The notes beneath the pieces are model-generated. The model searched no databases and was not told where the DNA came from. It saw nothing but the letters and a program-made list of their open reading frames with translations. A DNA stretch of 64,000 nucleotides, taken from Paracoccus halophilus. Its GTDB lineage: Bacteria; Pseudomonadota; Alphaproteobacteria; Rhodobacterales; Rhodobacteraceae. Of this stretch, positions 1-8,665 are shown in pieces. Both the position numbers and the translations under genes were made by a program. Position 1 is the stretch's first letter. Each line of letters opens with the position of its first letter. The stretch is taken from NCBI RefSeq assembly GCF_000763905.1, contig NZ_JRKN01000003.1:168236-232235 (forward strand), written 5' to 3'.

Positions 1-2
1 AG

Positions 3-536
3 GCGCGCCGCCGTTCCGCGCGCGGCATCGAGGTCGGGCAGATCTTCTATTTCGGCACCAAATATTCCGAGCCGATGGGCGCCACCGTTGTCGGCCCGGA
101 CGGCAATCGCCTGCCGGTCCATATGGGCAGCCACGGCATCGGCGTCTCGCGCCTGCTGGGCGCGATCATCGAGGCCAGCCATGACGACAAGGGCATCATC
201 TGGCCCGAGGGCGTGACGCCATTCCATGCCGGCATCGTCAACCTGAAACAGGGCGACGGATCGACCGACAATGCCTGCGAGGCGCTTTACGGCGAATTGA
301 AGGCACAGGGCCTGGACCCGCTTTACGACGACCGCGACGAGCGCGCCGGCGCGAAATTCGCCACCATGGACCTGATCGGCCTGCCCTGGCGGATCACCGT
401 CGGGCCGCGCGGGCTGGCCAGCAACAAGGTCGAACTGGCCTCGCGCCGCACGGGCGAGGTGGTCGAGGTTTCGCCCGCCGAGGCCGTCGAGCGGCTGAAG
501 GAGATCTACCGGCCGGTTTTCGCCGCCGCGCGGTAA
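3..536 (+). CDS. proS: Prolyl-tRNA synthetase, C-terminal part
   Basis: The frame is open from the left edge, so the gene starts outside the window. The visible 177 residues hold the end of the class II catalytic core ([20 protein letters not shown], then the motif-3-like [14 protein letters not shown]) followed by an anticodon-binding domain (FHAGIVNLK..., [23 protein letters not shown]). This is the layout of the shorter alphaproteobacterial ProRS, which charges tRNA-Pro in the cytoplasm. It ends in YRPVFAAAR and TAA. The polysaccharide operon begins 138 bp downstream and looks functionally unrelated. Identification is secure; only the length is unknown. Confidence 0.93.
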   Translation, partial: ARRRSARGIEVGQIFYFGTKYSEPMGATVVGPDGNRLPVHMGSHGIGVSRLLGAIIEASHDDKGIIWPEGVTPFHAGIVNLKQGDGSTDNACEALYGELKAQGLDPLYDDRDERAGAKFATMDLIGLPWRITVGPRGLASNKVELASRRTGEVVEVSPAEAVERLKEIYRPVFAAAR

Positions 537-572
537 TGCGCATGGTCCCGCGCCGGCTTGATCCGTCGCATG

Positions 573-592
573 GATATTTGGATGAAGAAGAA
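573..592 (+). other. Intergenic AT-rich motif of Rhodobacteraceae type
   Basis: The proS-gmd spacer (537-674) contains GATATTTGGATGAAGAAGAA, a purine-rich motif that I recall as recurrent in intergenic regions of Rhodobacteraceae, where it often lies behind genes. Its role is not established here. The rest of the spacer is GC-rich, and the gmd ribosome-binding site (GGGAGG, 664-669) is the only other element I see. Confidence 0.35.
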
Positions 593-674
593 TGAGGCTG
601 TCGCGCCCCGGCGGCGTTGACATCCTGCGGTTGCAAGGCTTCCCTGCGGCGCGCCGGGTGGCGGGAGGATCGGC

Positions 675-1799
675 TTGGCGAGAAAGGCACTGATTACCGG
701 GGTGACCGGCCAGGATGGTTCGTATCTGGCCGAATTCCTGCTGGAAAAGGGCTATGAGGTGCACGGGATCAAGCGCCGCGCCTCGTCCTTCAACACGCAG
801 CGGGTCGATCACATCTTTCAGGACCCGCATGAGGCCGAGCCGAGGTTTTTCCTGCATTACGGCGATCTGACCGACAGTTCGGCACTGACCCGGATCATCG
901 CCGAAACCCGCCCCGACGAGGTCTATAACCTTGGCGCGCAATCCCATGTCGCGGTCAGTTTCGAGGCGCCCGAATATACCGCCGATGTCGATGCGCTTGG
1001 CGCGCTGCGCCTGCTGGAGGCGATCCGGTTCCTGGGGCTGGAGGGGAAGACGCGCTATTATCAGGCCTCGAGTTCCGAACTGTACGGGCTGGTCCGCGAA
1101 ACCCCGCAACGCGAGACGACGCCCTTTCACCCGCGCAGCCCCTATGCCGTGGCCAAGCTTTACGCCTATTGGATCACGGTGAATTATCGCGAAGCCTATG
1201 GGCTGTTTGCCTGTAACGGCATCCTGTTCAACCATGAGAGCCCGCGCCGGGGCGAGACCTTCGTCACCCGCAAGATCACCCGCGGGCTGGCCAATATCGC
1301 GCAGGGGCTGGAGGATTGCCTGTATATGGGCAATCTGGACGCGCTGCGCGACTGGGGCCATGCCCGCGACTATGTGCGCATGCAATGGCTGATGCTGCAA
1401 TGCGACCGCCCCGACGATTACGTCATCGCCACCGGCGAGCAGCATTCCGTGCGCCAGTTCCTGATCTGGGCGGCCGCGGAAATGGGCATCGCGTTGGAGT
1501 TCCGCGGCAAGGGCGTGGACGAGATCGCGCTGGTGGCCGGGATCACCGGCGACAAGGCGCCGGCGCTGAAACCGGGAGATGTGGTGATGCGGATCGATCC
1601 GAAATATTTTCGTCCCGCCGAGGTCGCGGCGCTGCTGGGCGATGCCGGAAAGGCACATCGCGAACTGGGCTGGACGCCCACAACCAGCCTGCCCGAGATG
1701 ATCTCCGAGATGGCCGCCGAGGATCTGAAGATCGCGCGCCGCCATGCCCTGCTCAGGCGTCACGGGCTGGGCATGCCCGCGGCGAGCGAGGGAAAGTAG
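675..1799 (+). CDS. gmd: GDP-mannose 4,6-dehydratase
   Basis: Cytoplasmic SDR-type enzyme of 374 residues. It converts GDP-D-mannose to GDP-4-keto-6-deoxy-D-mannose, the shared precursor of fucose, colitose, perosamine and rhamnose nucleotide sugars. The N-terminus has the NADP-binding glycine motif TGVTGQDG (about residues 8-15). The active-site region shows QASSSELYG and the catalytic Tyr-Lys pair in SPYAVAKLY (Tyr near 157). [17 protein letters not shown] and DWGHARDYV are typical of Gmd. The start is TTG at 675, with GGGAGG 5-6 bases upstream; no ATG fits better. Its stop directly abuts the GTG of the next gene, so the two are translationally coupled. Length is normal for the family. Confidence 0.96.
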   Translation: MARKALITGVTGQDGSYLAEFLLEKGYEVHGIKRRASSFNTQRVDHIFQDPHEAEPRFFLHYGDLTDSSALTRIIAETRPDEVYNLGAQSHVAVSFEAPEYTADVDALGALRLLEAIRFLGLEGKTRYYQASSSELYGLVRETPQRETTPFHPRSPYAVAKLYAYWITVNYREAYGLFACNGILFNHESPRRGETFVTRKITRGLANIAQGLEDCLYMGNLDALRDWGHARDYVRMQWLMLQCDRPDDYVIATGEQHSVRQFLIWAAAEMGIALEFRGKGVDEIALVAGITGDKAPALKPGDVVMRIDPKYFRPAEVAALLGDAGKAHRELGWTPTTSLPEMISEMAAEDLKIARRHALLRRHGLGMPAASEGK

Positions 1800-2723
1800 G
1801 TGGCGCGGCTGTTCATCACCGGCGGCCATGGCATGGTCGGGCGCAACCTGCGCGCCCATCCGGGGATTGCCGCTTGGCAGGTACTGGCACCGGCCCGCAG
1901 CGAGCTGGACCTGTGCGACGACCGCGCGGTCCGCGATTACCTGGCCCGCCACCGCCCCGATGCCGTGGTCCATGCCGCCGGTCTGGTGGGCGGCATTCAG
2001 GCCAATCTGGCGCAGCCCGTCCGGTTTCTGGCCGAAAACGCCCGCATCGGGCTGACCCTGATCGAGGCCTGCCGCGAGGCCGGGGTGCCGGTGCTGATCA
2101 ACCTAGGGTCAATCTGCGTCTATCCGCGCGACCTGGGCCGGGGCCTGTCCGAGGACCACATCCTGACCGGCCGCCTCGAGCCCTCGAACGAGGGCTATGC
2201 GCTGGCCAAGATCATGGCGATGCGGCTGGTCGAATATGCGCGCCGCGAAGACCCGGCGCTGCTCTGGCGCACGCTGATTCCCTGCAACCTTTACGGTCCC
2301 CATGACAAGTTCGACCCGGCCCGGTCGCATCTGATCCCGGCGATCATCCACAAGCTGCATCGCGCAAAGCTGGCCGGCGCCGATACGGTCGAGATCTGGG
2401 GCGATGGCCAGGCGCGGCGCGAATTCATGTTCGCCCCCGATCTGGCCGGGGCGATCCTGCGCGCGGCGGCCGATCCCGCCAGCCTGCCGCCGCTGATGAA
2501 TATCGGCCCCGGCCATGACCATTCCATCGACGAATATTACCGCATCGCGGCCGAGGTCATCGGCTGGCGAGGCCGTTTCATCCACGACCCGGCGAAACCG
2601 GTGGGCATGCGGCAAAAGCTGCTGGATATCTCGCGTCAGCGCGAATGGGGCTGGGCCCCGACAACCGGGCTGCGCGACGGGCTTGCCGCCACCTACGCCC
2701 ATTACCGGGAGGTAGCGGCATGA
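1800..2723 (+). CDS. GDP-fucose/GDP-colitose synthase-like epimerase-reductase
   Basis: An SDR protein of 307 residues related to Fcl/WcaG, which epimerises and reduces GDP-4-keto-6-deoxymannose. ColC does the same with the 3-deoxy substrate. Visible are the NADP motif TGGHGMVGRNL near residue 7, the catalytic Ser region NLGSICVYP, and Tyr133/Lys137 in YALAK. NLYGPHDKFD and GDGQARREFMFAPDLA are family signatures. The start is GTG, immediately after the gmd stop. It overlaps the next gene by ATGA. Because that gene encodes a ColD-type 3-dehydratase, I favour the ColC role (GDP-L-colitose synthase). L-fucose synthesis cannot be excluded from sequence alone. Confidence 0.85.
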   Translation: MARLFITGGHGMVGRNLRAHPGIAAWQVLAPARSELDLCDDRAVRDYLARHRPDAVVHAAGLVGGIQANLAQPVRFLAENARIGLTLIEACREAGVPVLINLGSICVYPRDLGRGLSEDHILTGRLEPSNEGYALAKIMAMRLVEYARREDPALLWRTLIPCNLYGPHDKFDPARSHLIPAIIHKLHRAKLAGADTVEIWGDGQARREFMFAPDLAGAILRAAADPASLPPLMNIGPGHDHSIDEYYRIAAEVIGWRGRFIHDPAKPVGMRQKLLDISRQREWGWAPTTGLRDGLAATYAHYREVAA

Positions 2724-3901
2724 GCCGCTTTCCGCTGGCGACCTCCAGCTGGGATGCGGCCGAGCGCGCCGCCCTGCAACGGGTCATCGATTCGGACCGC
2801 TTTACCATGGGGCCCGAGGTGGCCGCCTTTGAGGCCGATTTTGCCCGCTACACCGGCAGCCGCCATGCGGTGATGGTCAATTCCGGCTCATCGGCCAATC
2901 TGGCGATGGTGGCGGCGCTGCGCTACACGCGAAACGACGATCTGCGGCTGATGCCCGGCGACGAGGTGATCGTGCCGGCCGTGTCCTGGTCCACCACCTA
3001 TTTCCCGCTGTATCAATACGGGCTGCATCTGAAATTCGTCGATATCGACGCCCGGACGCTGAATTACGATCTGCGCGCGCTCGAGGCTGCCGTCAGCGAC
3101 AGCACCCGCGCCATCATGGCGGTGAACCTGCTGGGCAATCCGAACGATTTCGACGCAATCCGCGCCATCATCGGCCGCCGCCGCATCGTGCTGATCGAGG
3201 ATAACTGCGAATCCATGGGCGCGAGCTTTGGAGGCCGCCAGTGCGGCACGTTCGGGGTCATGGGCACGTTCTCGACCTTTTTCTCGCATCACATCTCGAC
3301 CATGGAGGGCGGGGTCGTCGTCACCGATGACGAGGAACTTTACCATATCCTGCTGGCGTTGCGCGCGCATGGCTGGACCCGGAACCTGCCGCGCAAAAAC
3401 CGGCTGACCGGCATCAAGGGCGATGACCCTTTCGAGGAAAGCTTTCGCTTCGTGCTGCCCGGCTACAACCTGCGCCCGCTGGAAATGTCGGGCGCCCTGG
3501 GGGTCGAACAGGTGCGCAAGCTGCCCGCGCTGATCGCCGGGCGGCGCGACAATGGCAGGCTGTGGCAGCAGGCGATGGCCGATCATCCGCTGTTTCGCAT
3601 CCAGCACGAAACCGGCCAGAGCAGCTGGTTCGGATTCGCGCTTGTCCTGCGCCCCGGGTGCGGGCTGACACGGCGCGAGGTCCTCGCGCGCTTTGCCTCG
3701 CTGGGGTTCGAGACCCGCCCGATCGTCAGCGGCAACTTTGCCCGCAATCCGGTTCTGGCGATGATGCCGCACAGTGTTCACGACAGAATGATCAATGCCG
3801 ATGAAATTGATCAAAACGGCTTCTTCATCGGCAACCATCATTACGATATGAGGGAGGCGATCGAGATCGTCGCCCGGTTTCGTGGCCCGGCGGCCAGCTG
3901 A
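2720..3901 (+). CDS. colD: GDP-4-keto-6-deoxymannose 3-dehydratase (ColD-like)
   Basis: A DegT/DnrJ/EryC1-fold PLP/PMP protein of 393 residues. Where the aminotransferases of this fold carry the Schiff-base lysine, this protein has His190-His191 in FFSHHISTMEGG. That replacement is the hallmark of ColD, the PMP-dependent enzyme that removes the 3-hydroxyl of GDP-4-keto-6-deoxymannose, using glutamate to regenerate PMP. Other matching stretches are LATSSWDAAE, FTMGPEVAAFE, MVNSGSSANLAMVAALR, PAVSWSTTYFPL, NLLGNPNDFDAI and EDNCESMGA. The ATG at 2720 overlaps the previous stop (ATGA). It sits directly after gmd and the Fcl/ColC-like gene, as expected for a colitose pathway. Confidence in dehydratase rather than transaminase is high. 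Confidence 0.9.
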   Translation: MSRFPLATSSWDAAERAALQRVIDSDRFTMGPEVAAFEADFARYTGSRHAVMVNSGSSANLAMVAALRYTRNDDLRLMPGDEVIVPAVSWSTTYFPLYQYGLHLKFVDIDARTLNYDLRALEAAVSDSTRAIMAVNLLGNPNDFDAIRAIIGRRRIVLIEDNCESMGASFGGRQCGTFGVMGTFSTFFSHHISTMEGGVVVTDDEELYHILLALRAHGWTRNLPRKNRLTGIKGDDPFEESFRFVLPGYNLRPLEMSGALGVEQVRKLPALIAGRRDNGRLWQQAMADHPLFRIQHETGQSSWFGFALVLRPGCGLTRREVLARFASLGFETRPIVSGNFARNPVLAMMPHSVHDRMINADEIDQNGFFIGNHHYDMREAIEIVARFRGPAAS

Positions 3902-3927
3902 TCGGCAACCGACAGTTAGAGAAGCAG

Positions 3928-5088
3928 ATGCCTCCGCTGACGAGAAACGCGATGATCGTGGCAGCCGTCATGATGGTTGCGGGAACCGCGACCTATGTCT
4001 GGCCGCAGCCCGCGCCCGCCACCTCGGTTCCGACGCTGCAACTGGCACCCGAGGCGCGCTTCACCGCCCGGCTGACCGCGCCGCAGGCCGATCTTGCGCC
4101 GCTGCCGGCCCGGATCAGCGGCACCGCGGCCGCCGGCGAAGCGCCGGGAAGCCTGATCCATGAATGGCCCTCGCTCATCGCCGAGGCGCGGTTTGCCGGA
4201 ACCGGCGTCACATTGCGGCTGGACGACCGGATCAACCGCTGGCGCGTCTCGCTGGATGGCGCCTGGATCGAGCTCAGCCGCCCCGGCACCCGCGACCTGC
4301 GCATCGAGGGGCTGGCGCCGGGCGAACACCTGATCCGGGCAGAGCGAATCAGCGAAAGCGATGGCCCCGCCATCTTTGGCGGCTTCTTTCTGGACCGGGA
4401 CGCCGTTCCCCTGCCCGCCCCGGATCCCCGGCCCCGGACCATCGAGTTCATCGGCGATTCCGATACGGTCGGCTTTGGAAATACCTCGAAGCGGCGCGAA
4501 TGCAGCGGCGCGCAGATCTTTGCCGCCACCGATACCAGCCAGAGCTTTCCCGCGCGCCTCGCGGGGGCACTGGGCGCCGATTACCGGGTGATCGCGCGCT
4601 CGGGCATCGGGCTGCTGCGCAATTATGGCGGCGCGACCCCTGACCGCACCATGCGGACCGATTATCCGCTTGCGGTGCCATCGGACATGCAGGCGGAACG
4701 GCTGCCGCAACCGGCGGCGGGCATGCTGGTGATCGGGCTTGGCTCGAACGATTTCGGCTCGGACATCGCCGAGGGCGAACCCTGGGCCGATCACGCGGCG
4801 GTTTCGCGCGATTTCGGGCCGGCGCTGCTGGAATTCGCCCGTGCGCGGCTGCTGGAGAACCCCGGTGCGCCGCTGATCCTGCTGGCCTTTGGCGAATATG
4901 GCGATGACCTGATGCGGGCCTATCTTTCGGCCCATGAGGCACTGCTGGCCGAGGGATTCACCGTCAGGCTGGTCACCCTGCCCAAGCTGCAGCGCCGCGC
5001 CTGCCTGTGGCACCCGTCACTGGCCGATCACGAGATGATCGCGGAAACACTGGAAAAAAGCATCAGGACCGAGTTTCCGGGCTGGTGA
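3928..5088 (+). CDS. Exported SGNH esterase, CE2-like
   Basis: A protein of 386 residues with an N-terminal hydrophobic segment (about residues 9-28) that looks like a signal peptide or anchor, so it probably acts in the periplasm. Residues 35-160 resemble the jelly-roll domain of CE2 acetyl esterases (EARFAGTGVTLRLDD...). The C-terminal half is an SGNH hydrolase: block I EFIGDSDTVGFGN with nucleophile Ser178, block III GLGSNDFGSD (Asn274), and His362 in LWHPSL. CE2 enzymes remove O-acetyl groups from polysaccharides. Here it may edit acetylation of the glycan made by the surrounding operon. The natural substrate is unknown; an acyltransferase-type reaction is possible. Confidence 0.75.
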   Translation: MPPLTRNAMIVAAVMMVAGTATYVWPQPAPATSVPTLQLAPEARFTARLTAPQADLAPLPARISGTAAAGEAPGSLIHEWPSLIAEARFAGTGVTLRLDDRINRWRVSLDGAWIELSRPGTRDLRIEGLAPGEHLIRAERISESDGPAIFGGFFLDRDAVPLPAPDPRPRTIEFIGDSDTVGFGNTSKRRECSGAQIFAATDTSQSFPARLAGALGADYRVIARSGIGLLRNYGGATPDRTMRTDYPLAVPSDMQAERLPQPAAGMLVIGLGSNDFGSDIAEGEPWADHAAVSRDFGPALLEFARARLLENPGAPLILLAFGEYGDDLMRAYLSAHEALLAEGFTVRLVTLPKLQRRACLWHPSLADHEMIAETLEKSIRTEFPGW

Positions 5089-5158
5089 TACCGGGCCGCC
5101 CCCTTGCGCCCGGACGCCCGAACCTTAAACTCGCGCCATTCTCGCAGATCAAGCAGCC

Positions 5159-6211
5159 ATGCCCTCGTTTCGCCCGCTCATGAACCGACTGCCGCGCCTT
5201 TTCGGCGCCCAGCCCAGGGCGTTTGCCGATCTCGCCGTCGAACGCTGGGAGATCTGCCCCGCCGAGGCTGTGAATATCACGCCCGGCATCTGGCTGCCCG
5301 ACCAGATCGAGCATATCGCCCGGACCGAGTTCGGGGACCTTCCCGATGTCCTGGGCCAGATGCAGGGCGACCCCGAGGAAATGACGCCCGCGACCATGGG
5401 CTACCGGTTTCGCGACGTCGATTTCGTCGATGGCGTGCTTTACGCGCGCGGCGCCGAGCGGCATCTGCGCGAACGCAAAGGCGCCGGCCTGACCTATCCG
5501 CGGCCCGAACGCAGCCTTTCCGGCGCGCTTTACGAAAGCTGGATCGGCAATCGCTGGTTCGGCAACTGGCTGCTGAACGATTGCCTGGCCTATCCGCTGG
5601 CCGCCGAGGCCGGCCGGCCGGTCACCTCGGCGCCCGCGCGCGGCGGTCATGTCGCCCGCTACGAGGAATTGCTGGGCATGCGCCCCGAACGTATCGGCAA
5701 CGTGCATTTCGACGAGCTGATCCTGTTCGACGACCTGCACAATAACAGCAACCGTCAGGCCCGCGCGCAGGCCAACCGCGCCCGCATCATGGCCGGGCGC
5801 GACTTGCAGCCGGTGCCCGGCGTGTTCATCTTTCGCGGCGCCAGCGGCGATGCCCGCATTCTGGACAACGAGGCCGAGATCGCCGAACGGCTCGAGGCGG
5901 ATTACGGCTTCCGCACCGTCTATATCGACCGCCATGACGCGGACCAGATCGCCGAGCTGGTCGGCGGCACGCGGCTGATCGTCGGGGTCGAGGGCAGCCA
6001 GCTGGCCCATGGCGTCATCGGCATGGCGCCGGGCGGCACCGTGCTGACGCTGCAGCCGGCCGACCGGGTCACCACATCGCTGAAACTGCTGACCGATTGC
6101 TGGCGACAGAATTACGCCATGGTCGTGGGCGACGGCACCGCCGGGGGCTTTCGGGTCGAATGGGATCAGATCCGCCGGACCCTGGACATGATTTCGGACA
6201 GGAATGGTTAA
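5159..6211 (+). CDS. GT61-family (DUF563) glycosyltransferase
   Basis: A cytoplasmic protein of 350 residues with no membrane segment. The C-terminal part matches the GT61/DUF563 family. It has PGVFIFRGASGDAR, a region following the partner substrate (EIAERLEADYGF), and the diagnostic IVGVEGSQLAHGVIGMAPGG, where this family usually has a His/Glu-Gly-Ala/Ser-x-Leu segment. Such enzymes transfer sugars in bacterial polysaccharide assembly. The N-terminal 120 residues are less conserved. ATG at 5159 is the best start, although the ribosome-binding site is weak. The gene lies 70 bp behind the esterase gene in the same direction. Donor and acceptor cannot be told from sequence. Confidence 0.72.
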   Translation: MPSFRPLMNRLPRLFGAQPRAFADLAVERWEICPAEAVNITPGIWLPDQIEHIARTEFGDLPDVLGQMQGDPEEMTPATMGYRFRDVDFVDGVLYARGAERHLRERKGAGLTYPRPERSLSGALYESWIGNRWFGNWLLNDCLAYPLAAEAGRPVTSAPARGGHVARYEELLGMRPERIGNVHFDELILFDDLHNNSNRQARAQANRARIMAGRDLQPVPGVFIFRGASGDARILDNEAEIAERLEADYGFRTVYIDRHDADQIAELVGGTRLIVGVEGSQLAHGVIGMAPGGTVLTLQPADRVTTSLKLLTDCWRQNYAMVVGDGTAGGFRVEWDQIRRTLDMISDRNG

Positions 6212-6306
6212 AACCCGTCCTAACGGTCAGGTTGTATCGCGGGGCACAATGCAGAATAATAATCGTGGCGACTTTTACCGGGTTATCTGTTTCCAAGTGT
6301 GTATTA

Positions 6307-6843
6307 ATGTTTGACGATCTGCGGAAAGACTACCGCCGCCATGGCAGTTCGCTGACTGAACCGGCCTTCATGTCGCTGGCGGTCTATCGCTATGGACGCT
6401 GGGCGCTGTCCATTTCCAACCGGCCGCTGCGCTGGATCGCGTCCAAGTTCTATGGCCTGCTGAAATTCCTGATCCTGAACGTGACCAAGGTCTGGATTCC
6501 GCCGCAGGTGAAGATCGGCGAGGATTTTCACATCATCCATGCCGAAGGCTCGCTGTCCATTCACCCCGATGTGGTGATCGGCGACCGCGTGGGCGTCATG
6601 CACAATGTCACGATCGGCACCAATATGGGACCCGGCGCGCCGGTGATCGGCAATGATGTCTTCATCGGCGTGAACGCGACCGTGCTGGGCCGTATCAGGA
6701 TCGGCGACCGGGTCCGGATCGGCGCGAATACCGCGGTGACGACCAATGTGCCGTCCGATTCGGTGGTCATCGGCTCGCCCGCCAGGATCTATCCCAACCT
6801 GCCGATCTTCGCCGCCAGGAAAAAGGCCGCTGCAGATGAGTGA
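6307..6843 (+). CDS. Serine acetyltransferase-like left-handed beta-helix acyltransferase
   Basis: A protein of 178 residues. The N-terminus (MFDDLRKDYRRHG..., then MSLAVYRYGRWAL) and the hexapeptide-repeat C-terminus are those of the small serine O-acetyltransferase/CysE-like group common in polysaccharide loci. Repeats run from about residue 70: IGEDFHI, IGDRVGVMHNVTIG, VIGNDVFIGVNATVLG, IGDRVRIGANTAVTTNV. Catalytic His lies in MHNVTIGTN. The ATG at 6307 is chosen because the beta-helix protein starts there and the upstream frame is not protein-like. It overlaps the AMP-ligase gene by 8 bp. It may acetylate serine (possibly feeding the neighbouring ligase) or a sugar; this is inference. Confidence 0.78.
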   Translation: MFDDLRKDYRRHGSSLTEPAFMSLAVYRYGRWALSISNRPLRWIASKFYGLLKFLILNVTKVWIPPQVKIGEDFHIIHAEGSLSIHPDVVIGDRVGVMHNVTIGTNMGPGAPVIGNDVFIGVNATVLGRIRIGDRVRIGANTAVTTNVPSDSVVIGSPARIYPNLPIFAARKKAAADE

Positions 6844-8413
6844 CCAGTTCGACCGTGACATGTGGCGGATGCTGTCCGACAACCTGCCCGCAGGCGCGGA
6901 CAGGATCGCGGCCATCGATCACGACCGCCGGATCAGCTACGCCGCGCTCGCATCCGAGGCCGACCGCGTCGCCGGCTGGCTGGCTTCGCGCGGCATCCGG
7001 CCCGGCGAGCGGGTGATCGTGCATCTGCGCAAGGGAATCGACGAGGTCGCCGCCATGTTCGGCGCCTGGAAGGCCGGCGCGGTGGTCGTCAACGTCAATA
7101 TCCGCTGGACGGCGGCGCAGCTGGCCTATGTCGCCCGCGACAGCCGCGCGCGCGCCGTCATCCTGCCGCGCAATGCGCTGGATCGCCTCAGCGGCGACAA
7201 TGCCCTGCCCGAGGGCACGGCATTTCTGGTTCAGGGCAAGGCCGAGGGCCTTGCCCAGGGTGCGGACCCGTGGGCGGCGCTTGCCGCCGGCCCCGGCTCC
7301 GCACCCGACGAATACGACCCAGCGGGGCTGGCGATGATCATCTACACCTCGGGCTCGACCGGCGCGCCCAAGGGGGTGATGCTCTCGCATCGCAATATCC
7401 GCGCGGGCGCGATCTCGGTCGCCGAATATCTGGGGCTCGATGCCGGCGACCGGCTGCTTTCGGTGCTGCCCTACAGTTTCGATGCCGGGCTGAACCAGCT
7501 GACCACGATGATGCTTCTGGGCGGCACCGTCGTCCACCAGCCGCTGACCATGCCGGCCGAGATCATCCGCATGGCCCGCGACGAGGCCGCGACCACCATC
7601 GCCGGCGTGCCGCCCCTGTGGAACCAGATCGTGCGGCTGTTGCAGGACAATCCCGTCGCGCTGCCTGCGCTCAGGCGCATCACCAATACCGGCGGCAAGA
7701 TCCCGCCCAACATGCTCGAGGCGCTGCCGCAGGTCTTTCCCGGCGTCGACATCTATCTGATGTACGGCCTGACCGAGGCGTTCCGCTCGACCTATCTGCC
7801 GCCGGCGAAATTCGCCGCCAAGATGGGATCCATCGGCCAGCAGATCCCCAATGCGCAGGTCTTTGCCATCCGGCACGGAATCGGCATCGCCGGCCCCGGC
7901 GAACAGGGCGAGCTGGTCCATGCCGGGCCGCTGGTCAGCATGGGCTACTGGGAAAAGCCCGAGGCGACGGCGCAGAAGATCCGGCCCTGCCCGGAACTGC
8001 GCCACCTGATCGGCGATGCCCCGGTGGTCTATTCGGGCGATCTGGTCCGTGTCGATGAGGATGGCGACATGTGGTTCGTCAGCCGCATGGACGAAATGAT
8101 CAAGACGCTGGGCTTCCGCCTCTCGCCGACCGAGGTCGAGGACGCGATCGCGCAAAGCGGTCTGGTCAGCGATGTCGTGGCCTATGGCGTCGAGGACCCG
8201 GAACTGGGCCAGGCCGTGCATGTCGCCGTCGCCTATCTGCCCGATGGCGGTGAAAGCGCGCTGTCGGCGCATTGCGCGCGCGCAATGCCGCATTACATGC
8301 TGCCCCGAAGATACTATAGTTGGGACGGCACCATGCCACGCACCGCCAGCGGCAAGCTGGACCGGCCGCAAATCATCGCACAGGCCCGCGGCGGCGCCGT
8401 CCGGCAGAATTGA
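6836..8413 (+). CDS. AMP-forming acyl/aminoacyl ligase, exosortase-A-associated type
   Basis: An ANL-superfamily adenylating enzyme of 525 residues. The ATP-binding A3 motif is IIYTSGSTGAPKGVM, the A5-like motif YGLTEAFRSTY, A7 VYSGDLV, A8 FRLSPTEVEDAI and A10 PRTASGKLDR (catalytic Lys). It activates a carboxylic acid as acyl-AMP and passes it to a thiol, most likely the phosphopantetheine of the ACP encoded next. The order ligase-ACP-PLP decarboxylase matches the trio that accompanies exosortase-A loci (ligase like TIGR03098, decarboxylase like TIGR03099), but no exosortase gene is in this window. The ATG at 6836 lies inside the end of the previous gene. Substrate unknown; an amino acid is plausible given the decarboxylase. 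Confidence 0.82.
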   Translation: MSDQFDRDMWRMLSDNLPAGADRIAAIDHDRRISYAALASEADRVAGWLASRGIRPGERVIVHLRKGIDEVAAMFGAWKAGAVVVNVNIRWTAAQLAYVARDSRARAVILPRNALDRLSGDNALPEGTAFLVQGKAEGLAQGADPWAALAAGPGSAPDEYDPAGLAMIIYTSGSTGAPKGVMLSHRNIRAGAISVAEYLGLDAGDRLLSVLPYSFDAGLNQLTTMMLLGGTVVHQPLTMPAEIIRMARDEAATTIAGVPPLWNQIVRLLQDNPVALPALRRITNTGGKIPPNMLEALPQVFPGVDIYLMYGLTEAFRSTYLPPAKFAAKMGSIGQQIPNAQVFAIRHGIGIAGPGEQGELVHAGPLVSMGYWEKPEATAQKIRPCPELRHLIGDAPVVYSGDLVRVDEDGDMWFVSRMDEMIKTLGFRLSPTEVEDAIAQSGLVSDVVAYGVEDPELGQAVHVAVAYLPDGGESALSAHCARAMPHYMLPRRYYSWDGTMPRTASGKLDRPQIIAQARGGAVRQN

Positions 8414-8428
8414 CGAAAGGACTTTCCC

Positions 8429-8665
8429 ATGAGCCTCGATAGGGACAACCTCGTCCGCTATATCCAGATGGAACTGAATATCGACGAGCCGATCAACGGC
8501 GATACCGAGCTGTTTTCCACCGGCATGCTCGATTCGGTCTCGATGGTCGGGCTGATCTCGTTCATCGAGACCAAGGGCGGGCTGCATATCCAGCCGGGCG
8601 ATGTGACGCTGGACAATTTCGACACGATCGACGCGATCCTTGCCTATGTCGCCAGCCTTGGCTGA
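8429..8665 (+). CDS. Acyl/peptidyl carrier protein
   Basis: A small acidic protein of 78 residues with the carrier-protein fold pattern. The phosphopantetheine attachment site is Ser36 in FSTGMLDSVSMVGL, followed by a helix-III-like TLDNFDTIDAILAYV. It would be charged by the upstream ligase and serve as carrier for an acyl or aminoacyl group. AAAGGAC (8415-8421) is the likely ribosome-binding site. Its 3' end overlaps the decarboxylase gene by about 20 bp, indicating coupled translation. It is too divergent from fatty-acid AcpP (no DSLD) to be the housekeeping ACP. Confidence 0.88.
   Translation: MSLDRDNLVRYIQMELNIDEPINGDTELFSTGMLDSVSMVGLISFIETKGGLHIQPGDVTLDNFDTIDAILAYVASLG

Noticed and set aside
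2720..3901. Perosamine synthase or other sugar aminotransferase
   Set aside because: The PLP lysine expected for transaminases is replaced by His-His, and surrounding sequence follows the ColD pattern.
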